Assembly (NCBI GenBank): GCA_008330645.1 | Contig: VLTN01000088.1 | Coordinates: forward strand, 1 to 64,000 | DNA length: 64,000 nt | DNA from: Cafeteria roenbergensis | Taxonomy: Eukaryota > Sar > Bigyra > Bicosoecida > Cafeteriaceae | Reading direction: 5' to 3' | Part shown: positions 49,201 to 60,008 of the stretch, piece by piece | Position numbering within the stretch: the stretch's first letter is position 1 | Layout of the letters: each line of letters opens with the position of its first letter | The notes under the pieces: generated by a model | Database searches by the model: none | Told to the model about the DNA's origin: nothing | Seen by the model: the letters and a program-made list of their open reading frames with translations, nothing else | Made by a program: the position numbers and the translations under genes

Positions 49201-51889
49201 TGGGCGCACCCTTGAGCCAAACGAGCACAGACCCCAGCGACGCCGAGGCTACGGCCTGGCCGGACTGACCGACGACGGTTGAAAAATCAGCCAGACCCTT
49301 CACCCAGGCTCGGAGGACCAGCCCGAACGACGCTGACAGGGCCCTGATGGCCGGCAGAGCCGCTCCGAGCAGCCCCGACGGACCCGCCTCCCGAGCAGCC
49401 TGCCGCAGAAGCGCGAGGGCTCTGCCGGTTAGGTCAGCGGCGGCGCGTTCCAGCATGCCCATTGCGAGTTCGGGGCGTGTCGCGACCGACTTGGAGCGGG
49501 TTACCGACGCGAACAGCGCTGTAGTGGCCGATGCCAGCTCCTCCAGCGTGGCTGCCGTGGAGAACTCCGCCACGGGCACGCCCTCCATGAGCGACGCGGC
49601 GTTGCTCACGAGCTCGCGGCAGGCCGCGATGCCCGTGTTGCCTCGGAAGGCTTCGGCCTTGACCTTACGCCCGCCCGCCTGCAGCACGCTGAGGGTCAGC
49701 TGAACATCACGCTCGCTGAGACGTGTCTCGAGCGCGTCGAGCGCGGAAGCCATAGCCGACCAGAACTCGCGCTCCGTGGCCAGGCCGTGGCCGGGCGGAG
49801 CGCTCAGAGACAGCCCGCCCGGGGCAGCGGTGTAGGGCCCCGCCGTCGCGGCGGCGCCTGCTAGCAGCGCGTCCAGCTCAGCGTCCACGGCGCTGACGGC
49901 AGAGCCAGCAGCACCGGCAGAGCCAGCGGGCGCCGCGGATGCCCCTGCTGCCGCTGCTGCTGCTGCCGCCGCCGCTGCTGACGAGGACGACGAGGACGAT
50001 GATGACGATGACGACGATGACGACGTGCCGGCCGTGGCCGACGCCCCGGCGCGCGGCCTGAACGAGGCGTTGAGAGACGCGACGCGTCGCTCTCGCACCT
50101 CTGCCAGGGCTGCCAGGCGTCGCTCAGGAAGCTTGGTCACTCGGTGAATGTCCTCGATCCAACGGTCAACGCAGAACTGCAACTGCCTCAGCTGACCGGG
50201 GTCAGACGCCATCCCGTCAAGCCCGAGAGCGGAAAGTGACGGCTCTGCCGTTCCTGCCGCAACCTCCTCATCGGCCCTCGCAGCCGCAGCCGTCACGACC
50301 TCGTCAGCCACCAGGTGGCACGTCGGGACGGACCGCTCCTCCCGCCAACGCACCAGCGCAAGATTCAGCTCTGCCAGCGTGCGTCGCATCGCTCCGGCGG
50401 CCGGGTCGGCGCGCAGCCGGCCGTGCGCGGACGTCGGGTCGTCTCCCGGCAGTGCCATCGCCATCAGCGAGCCGAGAGCGTGTTGCACCACAGGAAGCAC
50501 CGCGTCTGGAGACAGCGTTCGCAGCGCGGCTCTGCCGGTTGACGTCTTACGGGCAGAGCCGTCGGCGTCGGCGTGGTCGTCGCCGTCATCGTCGTCGTCG
50601 CCGTCGGTGTGGTCGGCGCCGCTGGCCGTCGTGGTTGCAGTTGCGGTTTGTTCAGGCGCGGCTGCGCCGGTTGCAGGTGACCCGAGGGAGATGACCTGCA
50701 GACCCGGGGGCGGAGTGGCGGTCATTGGCGCAATCGTGTCCTTCACGATGGCGAAACCGCAGTAGGTGTCAGCGCCTGCCGTGACGTCGAGACAGATCTT
50801 AAAGGTTGGGGGAGTGGCCTTGCCTGTTTTTGACTCGTCGTCAGACGTCGAGTCGTCAGCGGCACCGGCACTCGATGAAGGGCTGCACATGATGAAAAGA
50901 GCCGGTGCGGTCGCGTCGACGAACCTTGCAAAGGCGGTGCTTGATGCGAGGGTGATGGCGAGAGTGTCGGTCCATCGAACCTCGCCGAGAGCGGAGGCCG
51001 CGGTGGTGGCCAAGGCCGTTGCCAGACTGCGACGGGTGGAGGCGGCGGGGGCGGTGGCTGTGGTGGCTGTGGTGGCTGTGGAGGCTGGTGGCTGTGGAGG
51101 CTGGTGGCTGTGGTGGCTGGTGGCTGTGGAGGCTGGTGGCGGCGGAGGCCGGTAGCGAGGGCGCAAGAGGCAAGGCCGCGCGGCGGGGGGCAGGGGGGGG
51201 TAGGGGAGGAGGAGCGTGGCCGACAGCGTGGCGGACAGCGTGGCCGACAGCGTGGCCGACAGCGTGGCCGGCACGGCGGTGGCGGAGGTGCGAGCGAGGC
51301 AGCGCGGGCGGTCCCGACGAACCAGAGGGCAGGGGGTGCGCGCACGAGTGTTGTTGTTGAGGGCGCCGCGCGGCCCGGGTGCGGCGGTCGCTTGCCGGCA
51401 CGTCCCCCTGCCGAGGGGCAAGCAGGAACGGCCGCGGCGGCCGTATCGGCGGCGGCATGGGCATGCTTTCACTCTCTTGGCTGGGGCGTGCAGGCGCCAG
51501 CGCGTGCGGCGGGGTGGTGCGCGGAGGGGGGGGCGCGAGGGAAAGCGCGGCCCGTCGCCAGAAAGGCCCAGGAATGCACGGCCGGTGCACACGCGCGGCG
51601 GCCGAAATTCGCGGCGCGGAACCTCGGGAAGACACGGCCCGGTGGAGCGGGGGGTGGTGGGAGGCGCCTGGGCGCGCCTTGGGGGGGCGTTCTCGGGGAG
51701 AGCGGGGCAGCTTGAAAGGACGCCGCACGCCCGGACTGCGCGCCCGCGCCGGGCGGCGCACTCGGGCCGGACCGCACGGCAGACGCGGGGCTTCGCCAGG
51801 TGCATGGCGCACGCTCGTCGCGGCGGGGAAGGGCTGCCGCGCATAGGGCTGGCTTCCGCCGCACGCTGGAGGGCACGGCCGGCGGCCAA
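33116..51889 (-). CDS. DYNC1H1: Cytoplasmic dynein-1 heavy chain, single very long exon
   Basis: One uninterrupted frame of up to 6257 codons carries the whole heavy chain. The tail region FCVDRWIEDIHRVTKL with the following 150 residues matches cytoplasmic dynein-1. The motor has four P-loops: AAA1 GPAGTGKTE (about 43225), AAA2 GDAGCGKTT (about 42295), AAA3 GPPGSGKT (about 40660) and AAA4 GAPGAGKS (about 39590). The stalk coiled coils flank a microtubule-binding region with LRRLRKPPEVVRLVLQ (about 38150), and the C-terminal domain runs to the stop. It moves cargo toward microtubule minus ends. It is much longer than the usual 4,600 residues because of many alanine, serine and Thr-Ala runs. 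The first 300 or so residues, from 51889, are arginine/proline-rich and come from tandem repeats, so the true start is unclear; the first later ATG, 50890, comes only after dynein-like sequence has begun, so a 5' exon may be missing. Confidence 0.9.
34199..34280. repeat. CAG-type triplet run followed by CAGTTG hexamers inside the dynein gene
   Basis: About 14 CAG units, then several CAGTTG units, coding for poly-Ala and (Thr-Ala)n on the dynein strand. Similar hexamer runs lie near 35764, 36313, 41578 and 46457. Confidence 0.7.
47277..47355. repeat. GTGGCC/GTGGCG hexamer run in the dynein gene
   Basis: GTGGCGGTGGCCGTG-type units, about a dozen, encode a long Thr-Ala run in the linker region of dynein. 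Confidence 0.7.
51040..51275. repeat. Minisatellites at the 5' side of the dynein frame
   Basis: GGTGGCTGTGGAGGCT-type units (51050-51150) and a 12-base GTGGCCGACAGC tandem repeat (51218-51270). They read as Pro/Thr/His and Ala-Thr-Leu-Ser repeats in the dynein frame and are more likely untranslated. Confidence 0.65.
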
Positions 51890-52567
51890 GTCTCACGCGT
51901 CTCTGTCCATTGCCGGAGCGCCCCACACCACCGCGAGGCTGGCAGCGGACGCGGCTGGTCGGGCGCCAAGCTCGAAGAGGGTTGCGCGTACGCGGGCCTG
52001 GCGTGCGCCCTGCTCGACACGGAGCGGGGCTGCGCCGCGTGCTTTCGGGCGCGCGCGGCAGTGGGCGGCGCTCAAACTCGGCATCGTCTCCGCCGTTGTT
52101 GCATCCTTGCGCGCCGCCCAAGATGGGGGGGTCGAGCGACTCTGCGCAGTTCAAATTCTTGGCGCGCCGTGGGCTATTCGCGGAACTCAGCAGAGCCCGC
52201 CTGCTAGTTGGGGAAATACCGCCGCGGCCGCGGACAGAGTTGGCAGCGGCCAGGCCTGCAAACGCGTGGCCGGCAAGCGGCGCCCGGCCGCCGCGCCAGC
52301 GAAAGACGCCCACGGTGCTCGTGCCTGGCCGCCCCCTCCCGCCCCCGCGGGCTGCGCGCCAGACGCTCGGCTGCGTTTGCGGCCGCGGTCCACGCGCGTC
52401 GCTGCCGGCCCGACCGCCCGAGTTCTCCGCGGCGCCAACACAGCCCTTGCCGCGGCGGCTCTGCCACGCGCATCGACGAGGCCTTGCAGGAAAGTGGAAG
52501 AACACTCAGGGGCTGAGCGGCCCCGGCGCGACTCCCTTTCCACCGGGCATCCCGCCGTTCGAGAGCC
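51890..52567. promoter_or_regulatory. Shared 5' region between dynein and ABCF2 genes
   Basis: Divergent genes flank this GC-rich stretch, so it should hold both promoters. I see no clear core element. The 5' exon of the dynein gene may also lie here. Confidence 0.35.
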
Positions 52568-53449
52568 ATGCCGCCCAAGGCTCACCGTCCCAAGGGGAAG
52601 AAGAAGCGCATGGCAGCGAGGCGCATGGCCGAGGCCGAGGCCGCCACGGCGTCCGAGGGCGGCACCCCGCGCGGCGCCGATTCCCCGGCCGCCGACACCC
52701 CGGACACCCCGGACGCCGGCGCCGAGAGCGCCTCTGGCGCCGGCGCCGTCCTGACCGCTGACGCCGCGATGGAGGCCGCCGCTGCGGCCGCCGCAACTGC
52801 CTCGGCGGCCGAGGAGGAAATGGTCGGCGAGTACCACCACCGCCGGCTCATGGACGAGGCCATGGCCAAGGTCTCGCTGTCCTTCACCACCAACCCCAAG
52901 CTCGTGCACCCCAACTCCCGCGATATCAAGGTGGAGGGCCTGACCGTGAACCTGGGCTCCAAGGTGCTCGTCTCGGACGCGACGCTCTCGCTCAACTGGG
53001 GCAACAGGTATGGCCTCATCGGCGCCAACGGCTGCGGCAAGAGTCTGCTCATGACCATCGTGGGCCGCAGGCTCGTCCCCGTGCCCTCGAGCCTCGATAT
53101 CTACCACGTGGTGTCCGAGGTGGAGTCGTCCGACCTGGGCGCGCTCGAGGCGGTGCTGGCCGTGGACACGGAGAAGAAGGCCCTTGAGGCCGAGGCCGAG
53201 GCCCTCTCCTCCGCCCTGGAGGACGCTGCCACGCTCGCCGACGACGCCATGGAGCGCATGACTGAGCGCATCAGCGACATCTACGAGCGCCTCGACCTGC
53301 TCGAGGCCGACACCGCCGAGATGCGCGCCGCTTCCATCCTTCACGGCCTCGGCTTCTCCCCCGAGATGCAGGTCAAGAAGTGCCGTGACTTCTCCGGCGG
53401 CTGGCGCATGCGCATCGCCCTCGCCCGCGCCCTCTTCCTCGACCCCTCC

Positions 53450-53488
<39 letters not shown>

Positions 53489-54320
53489 GAGGCCGTCGTG
53501 TGGCTCGAGACGTATCTTGCGCAGCGCGCAAAGATTCTGCTGATGGTGAGCCACTCCCAGGACTTCCTCAACAACGTGACCACGCACACCATCCACTTCA
53601 CCGAGGGCAAGCTTCACACCTACACGGGCAACTACGACAGCTTCGAGCAGACGCGCAAGGAGCGCGAGGAGCACCAGATGAAGCGCTACAACTGGGAGCA
53701 GGACCAGATTAAGGCCATGAAACAGTACATTGCCAAGTTCGGCCACGGCTCTGCAAAGCTCGCGAAGCAGGCCCAGTCCAAGGAGAAGACCCTGGCAAAG
53801 ATGCAGGAGAAGGGCCTCACCAAGCCCGTCAGCAAGGAGCACGCATTTACCATGAAGTGGCCCGATCCGGGAGCCCTGCCCCCCCCGGTGCTTCAGATTC
53901 TCAACGTGAGCTTCCACTACCCGGGGTCGGACTACCTCTACAAGGACGTGGACTTTGGCCTTGATCTGGATTCCCGCGTGGCGCTGGTGGGGCCCAACGG
54001 TGCCGGCAAGACGACACTCCTCAAGCTCATCTGCAACGAGCTGCTGCCCACCAACGGCCAGGTCAAGCCCCACGCGCACCTCCGCATCGCTCGCTATACC
54101 CAGCACTTTGTGGACACGCTCGACCTGGAGCGCACCCCCCTCGACTACTTTGGCACCCTGCCCCCCCTCAAGGACGAGCCTGAGCAGAGCCTCCGCCAGT
54201 ACCTGGGCCGCTTCGGCGTCACGGGCGACTTCCAGACCACCAACATGAAGTACCTCTCCGACGGCATCAAGAGCCGCGTCGTCTTCGCCCAGATGGCCGT
54301 GTACCGCCCCCACATCCTCA

Positions 54321-54351
<31 letters not shown>

Positions 54352-54829
54352 CGAGACCATCGACTCGCTGGCGGCCGCGATCAAGGACTTTGCAGGCGGC
54401 GTCATCCTCGTGTCCCACGACATGCGCCTCATCTCGCAGGTCGCAAAGGAGATCTGGGAGTGCGACAACCGCACCATCACCAAGTTCATCGGCGAGATCA
54501 GCGACTACAAGGCATTCCTCGCCCGCCGTGTCGAGCGCTCGCAGGAGGACTTTGAGAAGATCCGCCGTGGCGAGGCCGTGGACTCCAGGCCGGCAGAGCT
54601 CTCCGCCAACGAGTTTGCGGCAAAGCTCATCGGGAAGCGCGCCGGCGCCGCGGCAGGCGCGGCAGCGGCGGCGGCCGCAGCGGCCGCGGACACCAGCGCC
54701 CCCGAGTCGGCGGCGCCTGCCAGGCCGGCGGCGCCGGCGGCGGCGGCAGCGGCAGCTGCGCCAGCCCCCGCCTCGGCAGCCGTGCGCGCGGCCAACCGGG
54801 CCAAGGCCGAGGGCCTCGAGTGGCGTTGA
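52568..54829 (+). CDS. ABCF2: ABCF2/Arb1-type ATPase
   Basis: The 753-residue protein is a soluble twin ABC protein. After an alanine-rich N-terminus it has a first cassette with GANGCGKSL, the signature FSGGWRMRIALARAL and LLLDEPTNHLD, a linker with FGHGSAKLAKQAQSKEKT that is diagnostic of the ABCF2 branch, and a second cassette with GPNGAGKTTLLKL, the signature YLSDGIKSRVVFAQ and MLDEPTNHLDIET. Yeast Arb1 acts in 40S and 60S ribosome biogenesis in nucleus and cytoplasm, and this role is expected here. The second signature reads LSDGI where relatives usually have LSDGQ. An alanine/proline-rich tail of about 50 residues ends in EGLEWR. No transmembrane segments. Confidence 0.92.
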
Positions 54830-55429
54830 GCAGCGCGCCTATGCCTCGCTCTGTCTCTGTGTGTGAGAGTGCGTGTGACTCGCTAGGAGGAGGAGGTGTG
54901 CGTGAATCCGCGCGCCACGACCACCTGCGGGCCCGTCACCCTCACAGTCCGGCTGTTCACATTGCTTCCCACACGCGCCTGTTTGCGCCCCAAACGCGCC
55001 TGTTCCCAATTACCTGCAGCGGGCTGCGCTGCGCCCACGCACAAGGCTGGCAGCGCGAACTGGTCCCCCGCGCCGACCACGCTGGCTTTGCCGCGCGTGC
55101 ACTGCGGCAGACGGGCATGCTCCGAGCGCGTCTCGGTCAAGTCCTTGAGTTCTGCGGGGGCGGGTGTCGGGCGTGGGGCGTTTCCGACGCAATCCCGCGA
55201 ACAATATTTGCGCTTCCCGCAAGGATGGCCGGCCAACACACGCAGTTGCAGCGCACACGGCTCGGGAGTGCCGTCAGCAGCCCCTCGCCCCAGGACCGGG
55301 GACGCGTGCGCGAGGCTGCCCGACCGGCGCCGAGCGGCCACGCGCGCCCCGATCCCGCGACGCGCCGGGCGGCCGCAGGCGGCGGCGTGGCCTGCCCGTG
55401 TCGGCCGCCGCGGCCACAGCTGACTGCCG
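54830..55429. other. Intergenic stretch, nothing recognised
   Basis: Begins with a GT-rich run likely to be the ABCF2 3' untranslated region; the rest should hold the promoter of the next gene. Confidence 0.4.
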
Positions 55430-58400
55430 ATGTCCGAGTTGCGCTTCCCTCCCGACGAAGACTCGCGCGGCCCCGTCCCGCTCCTCGCGCCGCTGGGCGG
55501 GCCCAGCGCGTCGTCCTGGCGCGGGAGCAAGCGCCTGCCCGGCCTCGCTGGCGCCTCGGGCGACTCGCGCGGGGCCGGGCGGCAGCCCGGGTCGTCGGGG
55601 CTCGACTTTGGCTTCCGGCTGTCGCTGAGCACGTCGCCGCTCGAGCCCGGGGCCGCGCGCCTGCGGCACGGGGACTCGCCCCGGCGCGGCCCCGCTGTCC
55701 ACGGGCCAAGCAGCGCCCAGGCCAGGGGGCTCGCACGCAGCAGTAGCCACGCCTCGCTGCCCGGGCTGGGGGCGGTCGTCGCGGCCAGAATCGACTCGCA
55801 CGAGCTGGCAGGAGATTTGGCCGAGGGGTCCACGGGCGGCACCGCCGGCACGCCCCTGCGCCGCGAGCAGCCGCCAGCGCCCGCGCGCGCTCCGCAGCCC
55901 CGCCTCCCGCCGCGCGCAGCGCCCCTGTGGGGCGGCTCGCAGGGCCTGGCGCGCGCTCGCGACGCGGCCAGGCGACCGTCGCCTGCACCATGGGTGGCAG
56001 GAGCAGCGGCAGCACTCCCGGCGCGCGATATGCCTGCGCAGGCTGCGTGGGCCGCCGCGTGGGACGCAATCCTGCTCGACGACGCGGCCGCCCTTGCCAG
56101 GGCCGTCGTGTGCCTGCCCGATAGCGGCCTGGGGCTCTCGCTGGAGGCTGCAACAGCCGCGCGCGCCCCAGCTCCGGGGTCGCGCGAGGCGATTCGGTCG
56201 CTGCTCGTGCACGACGGCCCCGGGCGCGCAATGCCCGACGCCCGCGACTTTGGCACGGCCCGCGGCGCTGCCCCGGCCAGGGCGTGGCCTTCGCAAGGCA
56301 GGCCGCGCGGGTCCTTCTCCGAGGACGACATGTCGCCGGCCGGCAGCTGGACGCGGCCCCGGCGCACCGAATCCTTCCACCTCGCCCACGCGACGCTGAT
56401 TGAGTCTGCGGACGACCTGCCCGAGGGCGGCGGCTCCCTCTCGCTGCCGGACCATTTCCCTGCGCTGGCGTCACTGGAGCACCACGGCCAGTCGGCAGAA
56501 CTGCAACGCGCCGCCTGGCACCACCACCACCACCACCACCACTTGGGCGCCCGCCCCGACGCGTGGCACCGGCGGCGGCCTTCCTCCGCCGGGAGGGCCG
56601 GAAGCAGCCGCGAGCCAAGCACGTTTGCGTCCTCTGCAACCGCCTGCTCGGCGGCGGCCGCACAGCGGGAGGCGGCTCGAGGCGTTGCGCCCAGCCCTGG
56701 CCACTCGGACGGCGAGGGCGGGTGGCAGTCGCGGCGCCAGTCAGCGGACAGGCGAGGCGGCAACGCAGCCGCGCAGCCCGTGGCAGGCACGCCCGCAGAG
56801 CGGGCCGGGGGCGGGGGCGGCGGGGCGGCGGCCGAGGCGCCGTCAGCAGCAGGGGGCGTGTGCGGGGTGTGTGGGGCGCGCAGCGCGGCCGGGGTGGACG
56901 GCCCCGTTCGCCAGCCGCGGGCGTCAGGCGCCGATGCGGCCTCCGGACTGGAGCGCAATGCATGCTGGGGCGTGTTTCCCGGCCTGTTGTGGGGCTGCGC
57001 TGCCGCCGGATCGCTGCAGTGTGCGCGCGCACTGCTCGAGCTAGGGGCGTGCCCGGACGGTATCGCCGGCCCGGCCCTCTCGCTTGCGATGCCTGAGACG
57101 CTGGCCGGGGGCGCGGTGGAGGCGGGGGAACAGGCGGCGCGGCGGCTCCGCGGCGGGCGCCGAGCGAGCGTGAGCGGCTGTTGCTCTGCTTGCGGGCGCA
57201 CCGGTGGCGGGGCCGGCGGCACTGATGCTGCCGCGGCCGCCGCAGCGGCCACGTGGCGGGCTTCGTCGTTGCTTGCCGCCCTCTCAACGGTCAGCGCGAC
57301 GCCGCTTGGCGTGGCTGCAGCAACGCGAGACGGAAGCATGGTGGCTCTGCTCATGTCCCACGGGGCGGACCCTTGCTTCGTGCCGGGGACCAGGTCGGCA
57401 GCCCCCGGCGCCTCCTCGGGAATGACCGCCGCGGCCGCCGGCGCGGGGGCGGCTGACAGGCCGCGCCTTCGTCTCACCGCCTCGGCAGGCACGGCCGGTG
57501 GTGCTGCCGGTGGCGCAGGTGGTGGCGCTGCCGGCGGCGCTGCTGCAGAGGCTGCTGCTGCTGCCGGGGCCGGCACAGGCGCGGCTGCCGGGCGCGCTGC
57601 AGACGGCGCAACGGGTGTTGTTGGGCGGCCGCTCTGTGCCATTGAGGCTGCCATTGCGTCGCATTGCGCGCCGACCATCGTGCGAAAGCTTGTTGAGCGA
57701 CTTCCGTTTCACCTGGTGGGTCACCGCGCAGCAGCGCTTCTCAAGCCGCGAAACGCCGCAGCAAGTGGCGCGCGCGCCGCCGCGCTGGGTGGGCTGGACG
57801 CCTTCGCGGCCCCCTGTGCCGTCGGCCCGGACGCCCCGTTTGCGGTCCGGCCTGCCCTGGGCAGACTGCGAGTGCTCGAGCTTGCGATCGGGCACTGCGC
57901 CCCGGCCGGCCTCTGCATTGCCAGCGCTAGCGCTGCGGCCGCCAACGCCGTCCCCGACGACGAGACAGGCGACGACGACTGGTCGGCCGCCAGCCTGGAC
58001 GGACCAGCGTCCCCAGGTAGCAGCAGCAGCCGCCGCAGGCGCCTCAAGCGGTTGCGCCGAAAACGATGGCAGCCGCCGCCGCAGCTGGTGGCGTCGGACC
58101 ACCGGCGCGAGGCGGCGCTCGTCCGCTGCCTCCAGACCCAAGGCGCAATCCCGTCGCTCAGCCACTCTGGCGCGGTGCTGCGTGCTTGCGACGCCGGGAG
58201 GGCAGACCTTCTGTCGCTGCTTCTCGCCCACCCGACGTGGGCGCCGCGAGAGCCCGCCCCGGCCCCGGACCAAACGGGCCACGCGCGCGGCACGGCGGCC
58301 GGCGGCGCGCGCCTGCAAAGTGCATGTTGCCCCAGCTCGGCCAGCGCGCGCTTGGAGGGCGGGGAGCGCTTGCCCGGGGCTGGGCTGGAATGGAAGGCGG

Positions 58401-59494
58401 CCCCGTCGGGGAGCAGCAGCGTGTGCGACGAGGCAGCGCGCGAGCGAGACGGGGCCGGCACCGGCGGCACAAGCGTGGATGGCGCTGCTGCCGCTGCGGC
58501 CGGCCAGCTGCTTCCCCTGCGGCCGTGCGACGGTCCGCCCTCGAGCGTGTGCTCCGCGGACACGGCCGAGGCAGACTCGGCCGGGCGAGAGGACTTGTTT
58601 GGGCACTTGCTGGTTCGTGCGTGCAGGGCCACGGCCGCAAGGGCGTGGTTGCGGGGTTTGGGCCTTTCGGAGCAAGAGGCGGATGCCAAGGCTGACGCCG
58701 CCGCCGCCCGCGTGCTCGAGGTGCTCGTGCTCGAAGGCGGCGCAGACCCGAACAGGGCCGTGCCCGCGCTTGCCCTGTCCTCGACGGCCGGCGCGGGACA
58801 GCCGAGGGTTGTGCCTTCGCGTGCGCAAGGGGTTCCAATGGCACCCGTTGCTCTTGCGGAGGCTGAGAGCCGGCCGTACTTGGTCGCGGTCCTCGCCCGC
58901 TTGGCGGCGCTCAAGCCGGGATCCGTGGAGCGAGGGCGGTTTTGTTGGGCCACGCTCGCTGTGCCAGCCGGCGCTGGCGAGGCCGTGGCGCCAGACACGG
59001 GCGAAGCGGCCCAACCCGACGGCCCTCGCCAGGCCCATGCGCGCGTCCTGAGCCATGGGGACCGTGGTCGCGAGAGGGGGAGTGGCGGCGGCGCGGCGCC
59101 CCAACCCGAGTGCGCGGAGCCGTGTGGCCTGGTGCCGGGGCGCGTGGCAGGATGGCTGCTCAAGCGCGGGCGGCCCAACTGGCTGGGCCTGAGGCGGTGG
59201 AGGCGCCGGTGGTTCGTGCTGGAGGCCGGCACGCTTCGGTATTACAAGTCCCCAGAGGCGGAGGCAGCGGGCCCGCCGACCAGGAACACCCACATTGTCC
59301 TGGCTGCCTTCCACCTCCTGCACGGCCAGGCAGGGACGGCGCCGGCCGCCTCCGCGCCAAGCACGCAGCTGCTTCTCCGGCCTGCGTCTTCGACACTCAC
59401 CCGCGAGTGGGAGCTCGCGGGGGAGTCCACGAGTGTGGCCCAGCAGTGGAAGGACGCCTTCCATAGTCACGGTGCGGGCGGGGCTACGCGCTGA
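55430..59494 (+). CDS. Large protein with ankyrin-like repeats and C-terminal PH domain
   Basis: The 1354-residue frame starts with about 200 low-complexity residues rich in Arg, Pro and Ser. Scattered ankyrin-like units follow (LLWGCAAAGSLQCARALLEL, TPLGVAAATRDGSMVALLMS, VLEVLVLEGGADPNRAVPAL). The last 115 residues form a pleckstrin-homology domain: VAGWLLKRGRPNWLGLRRWR, RWFVLEAGTLRYYKSP, and the terminal tryptophan helix QQWKDAF. PH domains bind phosphoinositides or proteins, so the protein may sit at membranes through its C-terminus and bind partners through ankyrin repeats. A histidine run (HHHHHHHH) lies near residue 365. The N-terminal 200 residues may be untranslated, with an internal start such as MPAQAAWAAAWDAILL. 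Confidence 0.65.
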   Translation: MSELRFPPDEDSRGPVPLLAPLGGPSASSWRGSKRLPGLAGASGDSRGAGRQPGSSGLDFGFRLSLSTSPLEPGAARLRHGDSPRRGPAVHGPSSAQARGLARSSSHASLPGLGAVVAARIDSHELAGDLAEGSTGGTAGTPLRREQPPAPARAPQPRLPPRAAPLWGGSQGLARARDAARRPSPAPWVAGAAAALPARDMPAQAAWAAAWDAILLDDAAALARAVVCLPDSGLGLSLEAATAARAPAPGSREAIRSLLVHDGPGRAMPDARDFGTARGAAPARAWPSQGRPRGSFSEDDMSPAGSWTRPRRTESFHLAHATLIESADDLPEGGGSLSLPDHFPALASLEHHGQSAELQRAAWHHHHHHHHLGARPDAWHRRRPSSAGRAGSSREPSTFASSATACSAAAAQREAARGVAPSPGHSDGEGGWQSRRQSADRRGGNAAAQPVAGTPAERAGGGGGGAAAEAPSAAGGVCGVCGARSAAGVDGPVRQPRASGADAASGLERNACWGVFPGLLWGCAAAGSLQCARALLELGACPDGIAGPALSLAMPETLAGGAVEAGEQAARRLRGGRRASVSGCCSACGRTGGGAGGTDAAAAAAAATWRASSLLAALSTVSATPLGVAAATRDGSMVALLMSHGADPCFVPGTRSAAPGASSGMTAAAAGAGAADRPRLRLTASAGTAGGAAGGAGGGAAGGAAAEAAAAAGAGTGAAAGRAADGATGVVGRPLCAIEAAIASHCAPTIVRKLVERLPFHLVGHRAAALLKPRNAAASGARAAALGGLDAFAAPCAVGPDAPFAVRPALGRLRVLELAIGHCAPAGLCIASASAAAANAVPDDETGDDDWSAASLDGPASPGSSSSRRRRLKRLRRKRWQPPPQLVASDHRREAALVRCLQTQGAIPSLSHSGAVLRACDAGRADLLSLLLAHPTWAPREPAPAPDQTGHARGTAAGGARLQSACCPSSASARLEGGERLPGAGLEWKAAPSGSSSVCDEAARERDGAGTGGTSVDGAAAAAAGQLLPLRPCDGPPSSVCSADTAEADSAGREDLFGHLLVRACRATAARAWLRGLGLSEQEADAKADAAAARVLEVLVLEGGADPNRAVPALALSSTAGAGQPRVVPSRAQGVPMAPVALAEAESRPYLVAVLARLAALKPGSVERGRFCWATLAVPAGAGEAVAPDTGEAAQPDGPRQAHARVLSHGDRGRERGSGGGAAPQPECAEPCGLVPGRVAGWLLKRGRPNWLGLRRWRRRWFVLEAGTLRYYKSPEAEAAGPPTRNTHIVLAAFHLLHGQAGTAPAASAPSTQLLLRPASSTLTREWELAGESTSVAQQWKDAFHSHGAGGATR

Positions 59495-60008
59495 ATCCTC
59501 AAGCCACCCGCACTGGCGCCGTCACCGCCGCTTCCCGAGTGCGAGCGCGAGCGCGTGAGTATGTATGTGTGTATGTGCAGAAGCTACTATGGTTGCAGGC
59601 GTCGGCCCAGCCGAGCGGCCGTTTCCGCTCTCCGTGGTGCTGCCAAATAATGCTGCCACGGCTCGCTGCGCAGCGACTCCGCAAAGCCTCACCATGCCAC
59701 TGCGCGGCACATGCCTATCTTTGGATGACATTGCTAGCACAGCCATTTGGTGAGCTGGCAAGAACCGCGCTGCCAGCCAGGCTGCGCTGACCCACGTGGG
59801 CGAGGAGCAAGCTCGGAGGGGCGGGTTGCGCTGCGACCCGTGGTTTGTCGGCCGGGCGCACCCGCAGGGGCAGACCGTCAGCACGAGCACGCGCCCGGCC
59901 GGACTCCAGCGCAAATCAACACGGGCAGCTGTCGGGGAGCTGCGGCGGGCTCGAGCCGCTGTGTGCCTTGTCGCCAAGGGACAGGAGCGCGCGCTCTCCA
60001 CTGATTTG
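59495..60008. other. Intergenic stretch, nothing recognised
   Basis: GC-rich, with a GTATGTATGTGTGTATGTG run near 59556-59575. No supported gene. Confidence 0.4.

Noticed and set aside
51216-52754. 512-codon plus-strand frame before ABCF2
   Set aside because: Starts in a 12-base minisatellite, is Arg/Pro/Ala-rich, and runs into ABCF2 in another frame.
54883-57678. 931-codon frame on the minus strand opposite ABCF2 and the ankyrin/PH gene
   Set aside because: Arg/Pro/Ala-rich without motifs; a typical antisense shadow in very GC-rich DNA, while the opposite frame codes for recognisable domains.
57284-59470. 728-codon minus-strand frame opposite the ankyrin/PH gene
   Set aside because: Overlaps the clear PH domain on the plus strand and has no domain of its own.
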